Shown in pieces: positions 18,887 to 26,752 of a stretch of 64,000 bases of DNA. The position numbers and the translations under genes were made by a program. Under the pieces are notes generated by a model. It was given only the letters and a program-made list of their open reading frames with translations, was not told the origin of the DNA and did not search any database. This DNA comes from Veillonella seminalis (GTDB lineage: Bacteria; Bacillota; Negativicutes; Veillonellales; Veillonellaceae), in contig NZ_RQUZ01000004.1 in assembly GCF_003992065.1 (NCBI RefSeq), positions 1 through 64,000 on the forward strand, given 5' to 3'. Each line of letters begins with the position of its first letter. Positions within the stretch are counted from its first letter, which is position 1.

Positions 18887-19819
18887 TCAATCGTTGTTGT
18901 ACTGATTGGCTATCTTCTTGAGCAGAAGTGCTTTTTCCATGAACCAGTCAAAGTAAGTTTTATATTCTTTTCTATCAAACGCCGCATCAAGCTCCTTGGT
19001 CAAAAGCATACGTCCATCTTTTTCACCTTCTGACCACTCAATGGAAGCGCCTAATTCCTTTTCTATCGTATCTTGATTATCTTTCAGCTGCCTATACCAA
19101 TCCTTCCCCTTGGCAACATACAAGCCCGCTGTCGCCCGATGGCGGGATGTGTTGATTGTAAATTCTACCACCACAGATGATACGCCGGTACTTAGGTTGT
19201 ACCAATTGGTCGCGAAAGCCTTTCTGCATGAGAAGCTCTTGCTGAACTTACTGTCTTTATCGAAGGCATAATCACAGAACTGCTGCCAAAAGTTCAATTG
19301 GAATTTCCGCAGTGGCGTCAAGGTTTCTGCAGCTTTTACCGTTTTTGCCCATTCGTTGGGACGTTCTACAACATTAAACCGTGGTGCCGGCAATGAATCC
19401 CCAATGCGCCAGAGTTCAATTTCAATCAGGAAAAAACCAATATTTTCATCCGTATGCTGATTCAGCCATCCGATAGCCTGTTCATGCTCATCACGAGCCC
19501 TTTTGACAATCCAGACTATAATTTCAGCGTCTTTCCCTGCCGCATACATAATGATTTTTCCCAAATGATCATGGTCGGTATCTTCCAGCTGATTCTCGAT
19601 GATAATCCCACGGGAACTCCCGCTTTCGCGGGCGTAGATGTCTACACTGAAACTTCCTACTGGAGATTCCGTTTTCTCAAGCTCCAGGTCAATTTCAATG
19701 GCATCACTCAGCTGTTCCAGATTTTCTTTTTGGGCAAGCCATTTTGAAAAATCCTGTTCCTCATGCGGCCAGATAGACCGCAAGTCATCAATCCGTTTCA
19801 TGCACCCTAGTTTTTCCAT
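18887..19819 (-). CDS. DUF4268 domain protein with PD-(D/E)XK-like N-terminus
   Basis: This ~310-residue protein is of the DUF4268 type. The N-terminal half has a nuclease-like core with FSVDIYARE (candidate metal-binding Asp) followed by GIIIENQLEDTDHDHLGKI (E-x-Q in place of E-x-K). The C-terminal half is the DUF4268 region (KFQLNFWQQFCDYA ... FDWFMEKALLLKKIA). Such proteins are often found near restriction or defence genes, but no reaction is established. The ATG at 19819 is used; an alternative start at 19801 is also reasonable. It lies 25 bases after rtcB and is probably co-transcribed with it. Confidence 0.7.
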   Translation of the reverse strand: MEKLGCMKRIDDLRSIWPHEEQDFSKWLAQKENLEQLSDAIEIDLELEKTESPVGSFSVDIYARESGSSRGIIIENQLEDTDHDHLGKIIMYAAGKDAEIIVWIVKRARDEHEQAIGWLNQHTDENIGFFLIEIELWRIGDSLPAPRFNVVERPNEWAKTVKAAETLTPLRKFQLNFWQQFCDYAFDKDSKFSKSFSCRKAFATNWYNLSTGVSSVVVEFTINTSRHRATAGLYVAKGKDWYRQLKDNQDTIEKELGASIEWSEGEKDGRMLLTKELDAAFDRKEYKTYFDWFMEKALLLKKIANQYNND

Positions 19820-19844
19820 ATATGTCACTTTGCTTCCCGATGCT

Positions 19845-21059
19845 TTAGAAATGCTTCTCCTCTGCCGCCTTGAAATTATAGACTGGTTTCATCACGTCGA
19901 TAACGTCCACGGTGTCACCGATGACATCCAAGATATCATCAAGGGATTTATAGGCCATAGGAGCTTCGTCGATGGTGCCTTCGTTTACCGATGTCGTATA
20001 TATGCCTGCCATCTCCTGCTGGTATTCCTTGAGGGAAAGCTCTTTGATTGCCTGTGTACGGGACATGATGCGGCCTGCGCCGTGCGGGGCAGAGTAATTC
20101 CATTCAGCATTGCCTTTGCCAATGGCCAGGATGCTTCCGTCACGCATGTTGATGGGAATAAGGACCTTTTCACCCTTATGTGCGGCGATGGCTCCTTTTC
20201 TGAGGATCATCTCATCGACATCGATGTAGTTGTGGATGGTATGGAAGGCTTCGCCGGGCTGAAGGCCAGCTCTTTCCAGCAGTTTTTTGGCAATCTGCTC
20301 CCGGTTCAGTCTAGCAAACTGCTGGCAAAGAGCCACATCATGCAGATACTGCCTCAGGTATTTTCCGGAGACAAAGCAAAGATCTTCCGGCAGCTTTTCC
20401 CTGCGTTGTTCTGACTTCGCCTGCTGGATGGCCTCCTGGATCTCTTTTTGCCGTCCTGCCGCCTTGTATTCTGCTATGATATGCTAGAGCCGTTCTTCCA
20501 GTGTTTCATCATGGGCATTCAGCTCAACGGCCATGCGCTGATAAATCTCCGCCACCTGTTTTCCCAGGTTCCGGCTTCCTGTATGGATGACGAGATAATG
20601 TCGGCCATCATGGGTTTTATCGACCTCGATGAAATGATTCCCGCCGCCCAGAGTGCCGATACTGCAGGCAATCCAGGACAGATTCTTCAGCTTGTCATAG
20701 CAGTAGAGTTGCTGCAAATCAAAGTCAGCCTGCTTCTCGAGCCAGACATTCATCCCGGAAGGCACGATGTAAGCCGCTTCATCGAGTCTGGCAAAATCAA
20801 TCGGCTGCTTGTCAAGAGCAATCGTATACATGCCACAGCCGATGTCCACGCCGACGATGTTCGGTACTGCCTTGTCTGTGATTGTCATCGTCGTACCAAT
20901 CGTACAGCCTTTCCCGGCATGGACGTCCGGCATAATCCGCACCCGGCTCCCCTTCGTCAGCTCATAGCTGCACATGCGGCGGATTTGTTCCCTCGCTTTC
21001 TCATCGATACTCTTGGCATACGATATTGCCGTTGTAACTGTTCCTTCAATCCGTTCCAT
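19845..21059 (-). pseudogene. rtcB: RtcB-type RNA 3'-phosphate ligase with in-frame amber codon
   Basis: RtcB joins RNA 2',3'-cyclic or 3'-phosphate ends to 5'-OH ends using GTP and Mn. The frame runs from ATG 21059 to 19845 (~404 codons) and is broken once, by TAG at 20486-20484, with no shift of frame. Before the stop: RIMPDVHAGKGCTIG, GVDIGCGMYTIA, LGGGNHFIEV and HTGSRNLGKQ (metal and nucleotide binding). After it: NYSAPHGAGRIMSR, containing the His that is guanylylated. Truncation at the amber would therefore remove the catalytic His. A single C-to-T change from CAG (Gln) would explain it. A sequencing error cannot be excluded. Confidence 0.85.
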
Positions 21060-21123
21060 TGTCGCTTCACCTGCCGTCCCTGAGTTCCATAATTTTCTAC
21101 TATTATACAACAGTTTACAGCTT

Positions 21124-22485
21124 TTAAGCCGCTTGCTCATCGCCCCAAGCCAATGCTTGCAAAGCCTTGAGCAATGTGCTTGAATTTATGCTACTTTGGG
21201 CTTTGGACACCAAAGTGGCGAAAAATACTTCCTTGTGGATCTGCTGGCTTAGCGCGTGCCGCAGCTCTTGCGGGCTCTTGTCCCGGTAGGTGTTCAGCCG
21301 CTCGTCCTCATACGGCAGGATCTTCATGAGAGCGTGCCCGGAATTCGTTAGGTTCAGCAGATGCTCAATCGCAGTCTTTGTGCGAACTTTGTAGCTGCCG
21401 AGCTCCCAGAACATCTTCTGCTCGTAGTAGTTCGTCTCAATGCCCCAGCGGAGCTTGTAGAGCTTGAGCGGGTAAATCGCCATATGCTTGGAGCTGGTGT
21501 TGCGGAGCCCTTTGTTCTCCTGCCAAGCAATGCTCATGTGCAGCGCCATCGGATCTATGGTGCTGAAAAAGAGACGGTACGAGCCACTCTTGCTCAGCGT
21601 CACATAGGCATGGACGGTATGGTCGCCAAAGATGCGCGTTTTCACCAGACGGTGAGCAACAAAATAGTTGTCCATCCGGCAAAGGTAATTCGTGAGATCA
21701 TTGGCAATCTCGTCCAGCATCAAGCGTTTACCGTACTTTGGTGGACGGCCGCGACGGCCTGCCGTCGAATCCGGCAACTCGAACATGGCCGTATCGTGGC
21801 GTGCATTGCAGGTCACATTGAGATTCGGATAGCTGAGAGCATGTGCGAGCAACTCGCGCTTGGCGTACCAGCTATCGAAGAGCAGGATGACCTGGCGTTT
21901 TTCAAGGATTGGCATGACTTCATCGAGAAGCTGGCAGGCAAGTGTCAGCTTCGAGGCTTCGCCGTTGCTCATGACGTAGCCAATCGGCACCGCGATATAA
22001 CGGATCTGCTGCTTGCCTGCGGTCTCATGGAGGACCGGCACGCTCATCGTCAGGCTGACGAAGGCATGCCCATTGAAATAGGACTTGCCATCGTGTTTGG
22101 CGTGGTCGTACAGGATGCCTACACCGTCGAAGTGCTTGCCCCACTTGGCAATGGACGTGTCGTCCACGCTGAGCAGGATAGGCTCCTGCCGCAGTGCCTC
22201 TGGCACTATGGCAAGCGCCTGCAGCGCCAAGGCCTGGCGAATGGATGCATCCGTGACGAGGCCGTTGCCAAGGGCGCGGTAATAGCTGTTGAGCGATGCG
22301 TCCGTCTGCTTCGATAGGAACTGCCGGAACAGGCAGCGCACCGACGGCGCCGACTCCAGAGCCAGTTGAGCAATGAGTAACCACGCCAGCAGATGGCGCG
22401 TCCGTCTCGTCGCAGATGGGAACAAGGAAGAAAAAGTCGTCAGGAGTCTGTTAACTGTCGGCTGACTGGTGTATAATTGAGACAT
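21124..22485 (-). CDS. IS4/IS701-type DDE transposase
   Basis: This ~453-residue transposase starts at ATG 22485 behind GAGAGG; an upstream in-frame start at 22548 runs into the adjacent IS3 element and is unlikely. The catalytic residues are visible: Asp in LLSVDDTSIAKWG, Asp in VILLFDSWYAKREL, and Glu in YKLRWGIETNYYEQK, which fits the Y(2)R(3)E(6)K signature of the IS4 group. The gene is intact and could be active. It lies between rtcB and the IS3 element; candidate ends are near 21100 and 22520 but no convincing terminal repeat is fixed. The IS3 element seems to have landed at its right end. Confidence 0.88.
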   Translation of the reverse strand: MSQLYTSQPTVNRLLTTFSSLFPSATRRTRHLLAWLLIAQLALESAPSVRCLFRQFLSKQTDASLNSYYRALGNGLVTDASIRQALALQALAIVPEALRQEPILLSVDDTSIAKWGKHFDGVGILYDHAKHDGKSYFNGHAFVSLTMSVPVLHETAGKQQIRYIAVPIGYVMSNGEASKLTLACQLLDEVMPILEKRQVILLFDSWYAKRELLAHALSYPNLNVTCNARHDTAMFELPDSTAGRRGRPPKYGKRLMLDEIANDLTNYLCRMDNYFVAHRLVKTRIFGDHTVHAYVTLSKSGSYRLFFSTIDPMALHMSIAWQENKGLRNTSSKHMAIYPLKLYKLRWGIETNYYEQKMFWELGSYKVRTKTAIEHLLNLTNSGHALMKILPYEDERLNTYRDKSPQELRHALSQQIHKEVFFATLVSKAQSSINSSTLLKALQALAWGDEQAA

Positions 22486-22645
22486 CACGTAGCACCTCTC
22501 GTGTTTGGTTTGTGGTGAATCTTGAAGTGGTAAACTAAAATTGGACACGGAGGGGGTAATTTTTGGACATACGGTGTATACTGTACGGATAGTACGAAAT
22601 TAATTATCGGACAGAAATTCTCCCTCACAGGACAGGAGGTTTGCC

Positions 22646-22996
22646 GTGAAGTACACAAAAGAACAGAGATTGGACATTGGCCGCCGCATTTACGACGGCG
22701 AAATCAGCCGGTATGAAGCTGCAGAGGAATACGTTATCAATGAGCAGACGGCACGGAATTACATGAGAATGTACCGGGATGCCAACCAGTTGCCGCCCAA
22801 GCAGGGACGAAGAAGCATCTGTGCGCCCTCGTTCAAGAAAGCTCCGGCAGAGCTGGATGAACTGAAGGCGATGACAAAGGAAGAACTTATCCAGGAACTA
22901 ATCAAGGCCAAGATAACCGAGGCACGGCTAAAAAAAGGCTACGAGGTGAAGGGGGATGGTACTGTAATTCTGTACGGCAACAAGATTATCAAGTAA
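22646..22996 (+). CDS. IS3-family OrfA (helix-turn-helix)
   Basis: This 116-residue protein starts at a GTG with AGGAGG 6 bases upstream. The N-terminal helix-turn-helix (RYEAAEEYVINEQTARNYMRMY) and the leucine-rich C-terminal helix (ELIQELIKAKITEARLKK) match IS3 OrfA, which recognises the element ends. Near its end is a run of seven A (22930-22936) in the correct phase for a -1 slip. The orfB frame is open from this point to the orfB ATG. Frameshifting would thus make the OrfAB fusion transposase, the usual IS3 mechanism. Confidence 0.85.
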   Translation: MKYTKEQRLDIGRRIYDGEISRYEAAEEYVINEQTARNYMRMYRDANQLPPKQGRRSICAPSFKKAPAELDELKAMTKEELIQELIKAKITEARLKKGYEVKGDGTVILYGNKIIK

Positions 22997-22998
22997 TC

Positions 22999-23853
22999 AT
23001 GGAACTATCCGGAGAAATTCCGGTGAAGCTTCTTTGCAAGACAATGGGCATCCAGAGGAGCAGTTTCTACGCTTGGAAAAAACATCTTTCTCAGCCGTCG
23101 GGCAAAGAAAAGCGCCTTTTGAGCAACGTCCTGCTGTTCCAGGAGTACCATTGGAAGTATCCATCGCACGGCTATCGCTGGCTGAACGCCAAGATACGGT
23201 TGGACAAAGAGATTGTCCTGTCCGATCCCTATGCCCACAAATGCTGTAGGATTGCGGGAATCAAGAGCAAATCCAAGCACTACAGGTACAAGAAGGCTGG
23301 CGATCCAGCGCGGATATTTCCCAACCTGCTCATGTCTGAAATGCAGATCGATGGGCCAATGCAGTGCATCGTGAGTGATATGACCGCTTTTTATGTGAAA
23401 GGCATCTACCATGAACTGACTCTTTATATGGATCTATGGAACAATGAGATTGTCAGTCATTCCCTCTCTGCAAAACGCGGTGATCGCATGACTTACATCA
23501 GCGGACTGGAAAATCTGATTGAGTGGCAAAAACGGCATCCGGAGCACCAAATGGTTCTCCATTCTGACCAGGGATCGGTCTACGCCTCCAAAGCCTACAA
23601 CGAGCTATTGCCCATGTACGGCATCACCCGATCCATGTCACGTGCCGGGACCCCCACAGACAATGCCGCTATGGAGTCCATCAATGGATGGATCAAGGCG
23701 GAGCTGTTCATGGACTTGCATGTGACCGGCGAGAAACCGGTCAAGGAGGAGGTGGATGACTACATTCTTTTCTTCAATGAACAGAGGCCAGCCTATTCCT
23801 TAGGCTACCTGACGCCGAAGCAGTATCGGGAACGTCACACGCCCATCTGCTGA
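22999..23853 (+). CDS. IS3-family OrfB (integrase-core transposase)
   Basis: This 284-residue transposase has an N-terminal HTH_21-like segment (YPSHGYRWLNAKI) and an rve integrase core. The DDE triad is visible in CIVSDMTAFYV, VLHSDQGSVYAS and TPTDNAAMESINGWIKAEL. The C-terminus YSLGYLTPKQYRER is typical of the family. The ATG at 22999 has no Shine-Dalgarno and lies 2 bases after the orfA stop, in the -1 frame relative to orfA. Production as an OrfAB fusion by slippage at 22930-22936 is therefore likely. The gene appears intact. Confidence 0.9.
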   Translation: MELSGEIPVKLLCKTMGIQRSSFYAWKKHLSQPSGKEKRLLSNVLLFQEYHWKYPSHGYRWLNAKIRLDKEIVLSDPYAHKCCRIAGIKSKSKHYRYKKAGDPARIFPNLLMSEMQIDGPMQCIVSDMTAFYVKGIYHELTLYMDLWNNEIVSHSLSAKRGDRMTYISGLENLIEWQKRHPEHQMVLHSDQGSVYASKAYNELLPMYGITRSMSRAGTPTDNAAMESINGWIKAELFMDLHVTGEKPVKEEVDDYILFFNEQRPAYSLGYLTPKQYRERHTPIC

Positions 23854-24029
23854 TCTCGTCTGCATTATCGATGGCATGGTTTGTCTAACAAGCTTGAAGG
23901 ATGTCAGAAAAGTTGATGAATCTTGTACATCGATTCGTTTTTATGCCTGATTTTTTTAGTTTTGTGTCCAATTTTTGTTGACAAGTGCAAGTGACTGCAT
24001 CTTTGATTGTATGAAGTGATGTATTAGTA

Positions 24030-24131
24030 ATGGCAATAAGAGTGCTAATTGCTGATGATCACGCTCTATTGAGCCAATACGACCCGTTGAATTTGGCGGG
24101 TCGTTCAACAGATAGTAGGAGGTTATTATGA
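24030..24131 (+). pseudogene. Response-regulator gene remnant forming a leader ORF to aci1
   Basis: An ATG opens 33 codons beginning MAIRVLIADDHALL, the N-terminus of a NarL/LuxR-type response regulator (the paired Asp of its acidic pocket are present). After ~14 residues homology stops, and the frame runs to a TGA that overlaps the aci1 start (ATGA). It appears that aci1 was joined to the 5' end of a regulator gene, whose expression signals may now drive it and whose translation could couple to it. The identification rests on a short segment. Confidence 0.6.
24079..24104 (+). promoter_or_regulatory. Hairpin in the aci1 leader
   Basis: ACGACCCG (24079-24086) and CGGGTCGT (24097-24104) form an exact 8-base stem with a 10-base loop. 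It is followed by TCAACAG rather than a T-run, so it is more likely a leader structure or a junction scar than a terminator. Confidence 0.4.
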
Positions 24132-24982
24132 AGAAATTTTGTTTTTTGTTTTTGATAATCTGTGGCTTGATGGTTTTCTGCCTTCAGGATTGTCAAGCGC
24201 GGCAGAAATTAAATCTTGCTGATCTGGAAAATAAATATAACGCCGTGATTGGTGTTTACGCCGTTGACATGGAGAATGGAAAAAAAATTTGCTACAAACC
24301 TGATACGCGTTTTTCCTACTGCTCGACACACAAAGTTTTTACGGCTGCAGAATTGCTAAGACAAAAAAATACCTCCGATTTGAATGAAATTCGTAAGTTT
24401 TCGGCGGAAGATATTTTGTCCTACGCGCCAATCACCAAAGACCATGTTGCTGATGGCATGACGCTGGCGGAAATTTGTTCGGCATCGCTCAAGTGGAGTG
24501 ACAACACGGCGGCAAATTTAATTTTGCAGGAGATCGGCGGCGTGGAAAATTTCAAGGTGGCACTTAAAAATATTGGCGACAAAACTACCAAACCTGCGCG
24601 AAATGAACCTGAACTTAATCTTTTCAATCCAAAAGATAATCGTGATACTAGCACGCCGAGACAGATGGTAAAAAATTTGCAAGTCTATATATTCGGCGAT
24701 ATTTTGAGCGACGACAAGAAAAAACTGCTGATTGATTGGATGAGCGACAATTCCATAACCGACACGCTTATCAAGGCAGAAACTCCGCAAGGTTGGAAAG
24801 TTATCGACAAGAGCGGTTCAGGCGATTATGGGGCGCGGAATGATATTGCCGTGATTTATCCGCCCAATCGCAAACCCATTGTCATGGCGATAATGTCGCG
24901 CCGCACGGAAAAAAATGCAAAATCTGACGACGCTATGATTGCGGAGGCGGCAAAACGAATTTTTGATAATTTAGTATTTTAA
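24128..24982 (+). CDS. aci1: Class A beta-lactamase, ACI-1 type
   Basis: This 284-residue serine beta-lactamase hydrolyses beta-lactam rings in the periplasm. A signal peptide (MKKFCFLFLIICGLMVF) ends near CQA. All class A motifs are present: the active-site Ser in CSTHK (S-x-x-K), SDN in LKWSDNTAAN, the omega-loop Glu in RNEPELN and KSG in DKSGSGDYG. Sequence and length agree with my recollection of ACI-1 from Acidaminococcus, known in Negativicutes and reported on elements carried by prophages. AGGAGG lies 6 bases before the ATG. It is more AT-rich than the phage genes beside it and lies between an IS3 element and a recombinase module, consistent with acquisition by transposition. Confidence 0.88.
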   Translation: MKKFCFLFLIICGLMVFCLQDCQARQKLNLADLENKYNAVIGVYAVDMENGKKICYKPDTRFSYCSTHKVFTAAELLRQKNTSDLNEIRKFSAEDILSYAPITKDHVADGMTLAEICSASLKWSDNTAANLILQEIGGVENFKVALKNIGDKTTKPARNEPELNLFNPKDNRDTSTPRQMVKNLQVYIFGDILSDDKKKLLIDWMSDNSITDTLIKAETPQGWKVIDKSGSGDYGARNDIAVIYPPNRKPIVMAIMSRRTEKNAKSDDAMIAEAAKRIFDNLVF

Positions 24983-25126
24983 AGGGGCTTGATAGCATCG
25001 GTATTGCCGATGGGCAGAGAGGGCCATCACGCAAAAATATTTCGCCAAACATTTATATCTCACTCAAACTTCGCACACCTGAAACCCTTACTATTATATC
25101 ATATTCCGATTTTCTTCATCAAAAAT
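24983..25126. other. Intergenic region after aci1
   Basis: No gene is seen. A short hairpin (CATCGG, loop TATTG, CCGATG, ~24998) lies after aci1. The stretch is a candidate for one end of the recombinase-carrying element, but serine recombinase sites are too short to recognise by eye. Confidence 0.4.
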
Positions 25127-25167
25127 ACGGCAGAGAATCCTGCGTTTCCTCTTGGATTCTCTGCCGT
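25127..25167 (-). terminator. Terminator after the serine recombinases
   Basis: A perfect 14-base stem (25127-25140 with 25154-25167) is followed on the minus strand by TATTTTTG. It lies 16 bases past the stop of the second recombinase. Confidence 0.8.
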
Positions 25168-25183
25168 AATCCTTTTTTCCTGC

Positions 25184-26752
25184 TTATGCTCTGATTTCCG
25201 TCCCGTCCTTGAAGGTCACCCGGATATCGTCTTTGCTGTACACTGTGATGAAATCCACCAGGCTGCCCCACAGCCGGGCATCGAACTCCTTAATGAGATC
25301 CTGATTCCTAAGCTCCTTGATGAAGCTGTCCATCTGACGGCTCCGGGCCTTGCGATACTGGATGGCTTCACAGGTCTTGTCGTACTGCGTCTTCGCTGCT
25401 TCATACCGACTGACCAGTTCGTTGTAGTTCCGGTCATAATCATCCTGGTTCTGCGCGACCCTGGCGTTCTCGGCTATGAGCTGCTGTATCTTGTCGGCCA
25501 GCAGGTTCAAATCTGTGCTTATCCTGTCCCGCTCCTCTTCCAAGTCTTCTGTGTCAGTGAGCCGTTCCTTCAGCAGTGTGATGCTGTCAAGTACGTCCGC
25601 TTTGTTTTCGATGAGCTGATTGACGGCCCGGACGAAGGCTTCCTTGATATCATCCTCTGTCAGATGTGGTGTCTTGCAATGGCTCTTGAACTTATCGTTG
25701 CATCGGTAGATGGTTCTGCGGTACTTGTCGGTCGAATGCCAGACCTTGGCCCCGTACCAGCCTCCGCACTGGCCGCACTTGATTTTGCTGGAGAAGATGG
25801 ATACGCCGCTGTAACGTCCCCTGCCTTCACGCCGCCGCTTGATTTCTTCCTGTACCCAGTCGAAGACCTGCGGGCTGATGATGGCTTCGTGGTTATTTTC
25901 CACATAGTACTGCGGCACTTCCCCTTCATTCGCTTTCGTTTCTTTGGTCAGGAAGTTGACGGTGAACCGCTTCTGCAGCAGGGCATCGCCCTTGTATTTC
26001 TCATTTGTCAGGATGCTCTCTACCGTCCCCGGATACCAGCGTTTCTTTCTTGCCGGAGTTTCCAGCCCTCTGGAAGTCAGCTCCCTGGCAATGGAGTGGA
26101 AGGTATACCCGTCCAGGAACAAGCGGTAAATCAGTTTCACCGTCTTGGCCTGTTCCCGGTTGACGACCAGATTCCCGTCAGGCCCTTTGTCATAGCCGAG
26201 AAAATGCCTGTAGGGAACACTCACCTTGCCATCAGCGAACCGCTTCCGATGACCCCAGGTGACGTTTTCCGAAATGCTCCGGCTTTCTTCCTGCGCCAGG
26301 GAACTCATGATGGTGATGAGGAGTTCGCCCTTGGCATCGAGCGTCCAGATGTTTTCCTTCTCGAAATAAATCTCGATGCCCTTATCCTTGAGCTTGCGTA
26401 CCGTTGTCAGGCTGTCTACGGTATTTCTGGCAAAGCGGCTGACTGATTTTGTGACGATGAGGTCGATTTTCCCATCCATGGCATCCCTGACCATCCGCTT
26501 GAAACCATTGCGGTGACGCGTGTTGGTCGCCGAGATGCCTTCATCGGTGTAGATGCCGACAAATTCCCAGTCATCCCGTTCCCTGATATAGTTCGTATAA
26601 TAATCGACCTGTGCTTCATAGCTGCTGATCTGGTCATCATGGTCCGTGGAAACCCTGGCATAGCCCGCTACTCTCCGCTTCTTCCGGCTGTTAATCGGAG
26701 CCGCCGTATAACGGCTGATGGTGGCCGGGATGGCCCTTACTGTCTTTGCCAC
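25184..26752 (-). CDS. Large serine recombinase 2
   Basis: This 522-residue recombinase has the resolvase catalytic domain (RVAGYARVSTD with the nucleophilic Ser; SVSRFARNTVDSL; AQEESRSISENVTWG), then a recombinase domain (LDGYTFHSIARELTSRG). A zinc ribbon (IKCGQCGGWYG ... CNDKFKSHC) and a long C-terminal coiled coil (about residues 400-480) follow. It begins with GTG inside the end of the preceding recombinase gene (16-base overlap), so the two are made together. Such enzymes insert or excise elements at short att sites. With its partner it is the likely integrase of the prophage or of the element that carries aci1. All catalytic motifs look intact. Confidence 0.9.
   Translation of the reverse strand: MAKTVRAIPATISRYTAAPINSRKKRRVAGYARVSTDHDDQISSYEAQVDYYTNYIRERDDWEFVGIYTDEGISATNTRHRNGFKRMVRDAMDGKIDLIVTKSVSRFARNTVDSLTTVRKLKDKGIEIYFEKENIWTLDAKGELLITIMSSLAQEESRSISENVTWGHRKRFADGKVSVPYRHFLGYDKGPDGNLVVNREQAKTVKLIYRLFLDGYTFHSIARELTSRGLETPARKKRWYPGTVESILTNEKYKGDALLQKRFTVNFLTKETKANEGEVPQYYVENNHEAIISPQVFDWVQEEIKRRREGRGRYSGVSIFSSKIKCGQCGGWYGAKVWHSTDKYRRTIYRCNDKFKSHCKTPHLTEDDIKEAFVRAVNQLIENKADVLDSITLLKERLTDTEDLEEERDRISTDLNLLADKIQQLIAENARVAQNQDDYDRNYNELVSRYEAAKTQYDKTCEAIQYRKARSRQMDSFIKELRNQDLIKEFDARLWGSLVDFITVYSKDDIRVTFKDGTEIRA

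Larger units (their letters stand above)
22529..23983 (+). mobile_element. IS3-family insertion sequence
   Basis: Imperfect terminal inverted repeats lie at 22529-22548 and 23964-23983, sharing AAAATTGGACAC at the inner side. A possible 3-base target duplication AGT flanks both ends (22526-22528 and 23984-23986). The element carries orfA and orfB in the usual overlapping-frame arrangement. Confidence 0.8.

Noticed and set aside
20484-20486. Amber codon in rtcB read as pyrrolysine
   Set aside because: No pyl genes or PYLIS-like context are visible, and RtcB has no known pyrrolysine; mutation or sequencing error is simpler.
21361-22317. Plus-strand ORF antisense to the IS4-type transposase
   Set aside because: It shadows a transposase with a full DDE/YREK signature.
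24989-26446. Plus-strand ORF of 485 codons across serine recombinase 2
   Set aside because: It is antisense to an intact recombinase with clear motifs; the translation is low-complexity and matches no family.
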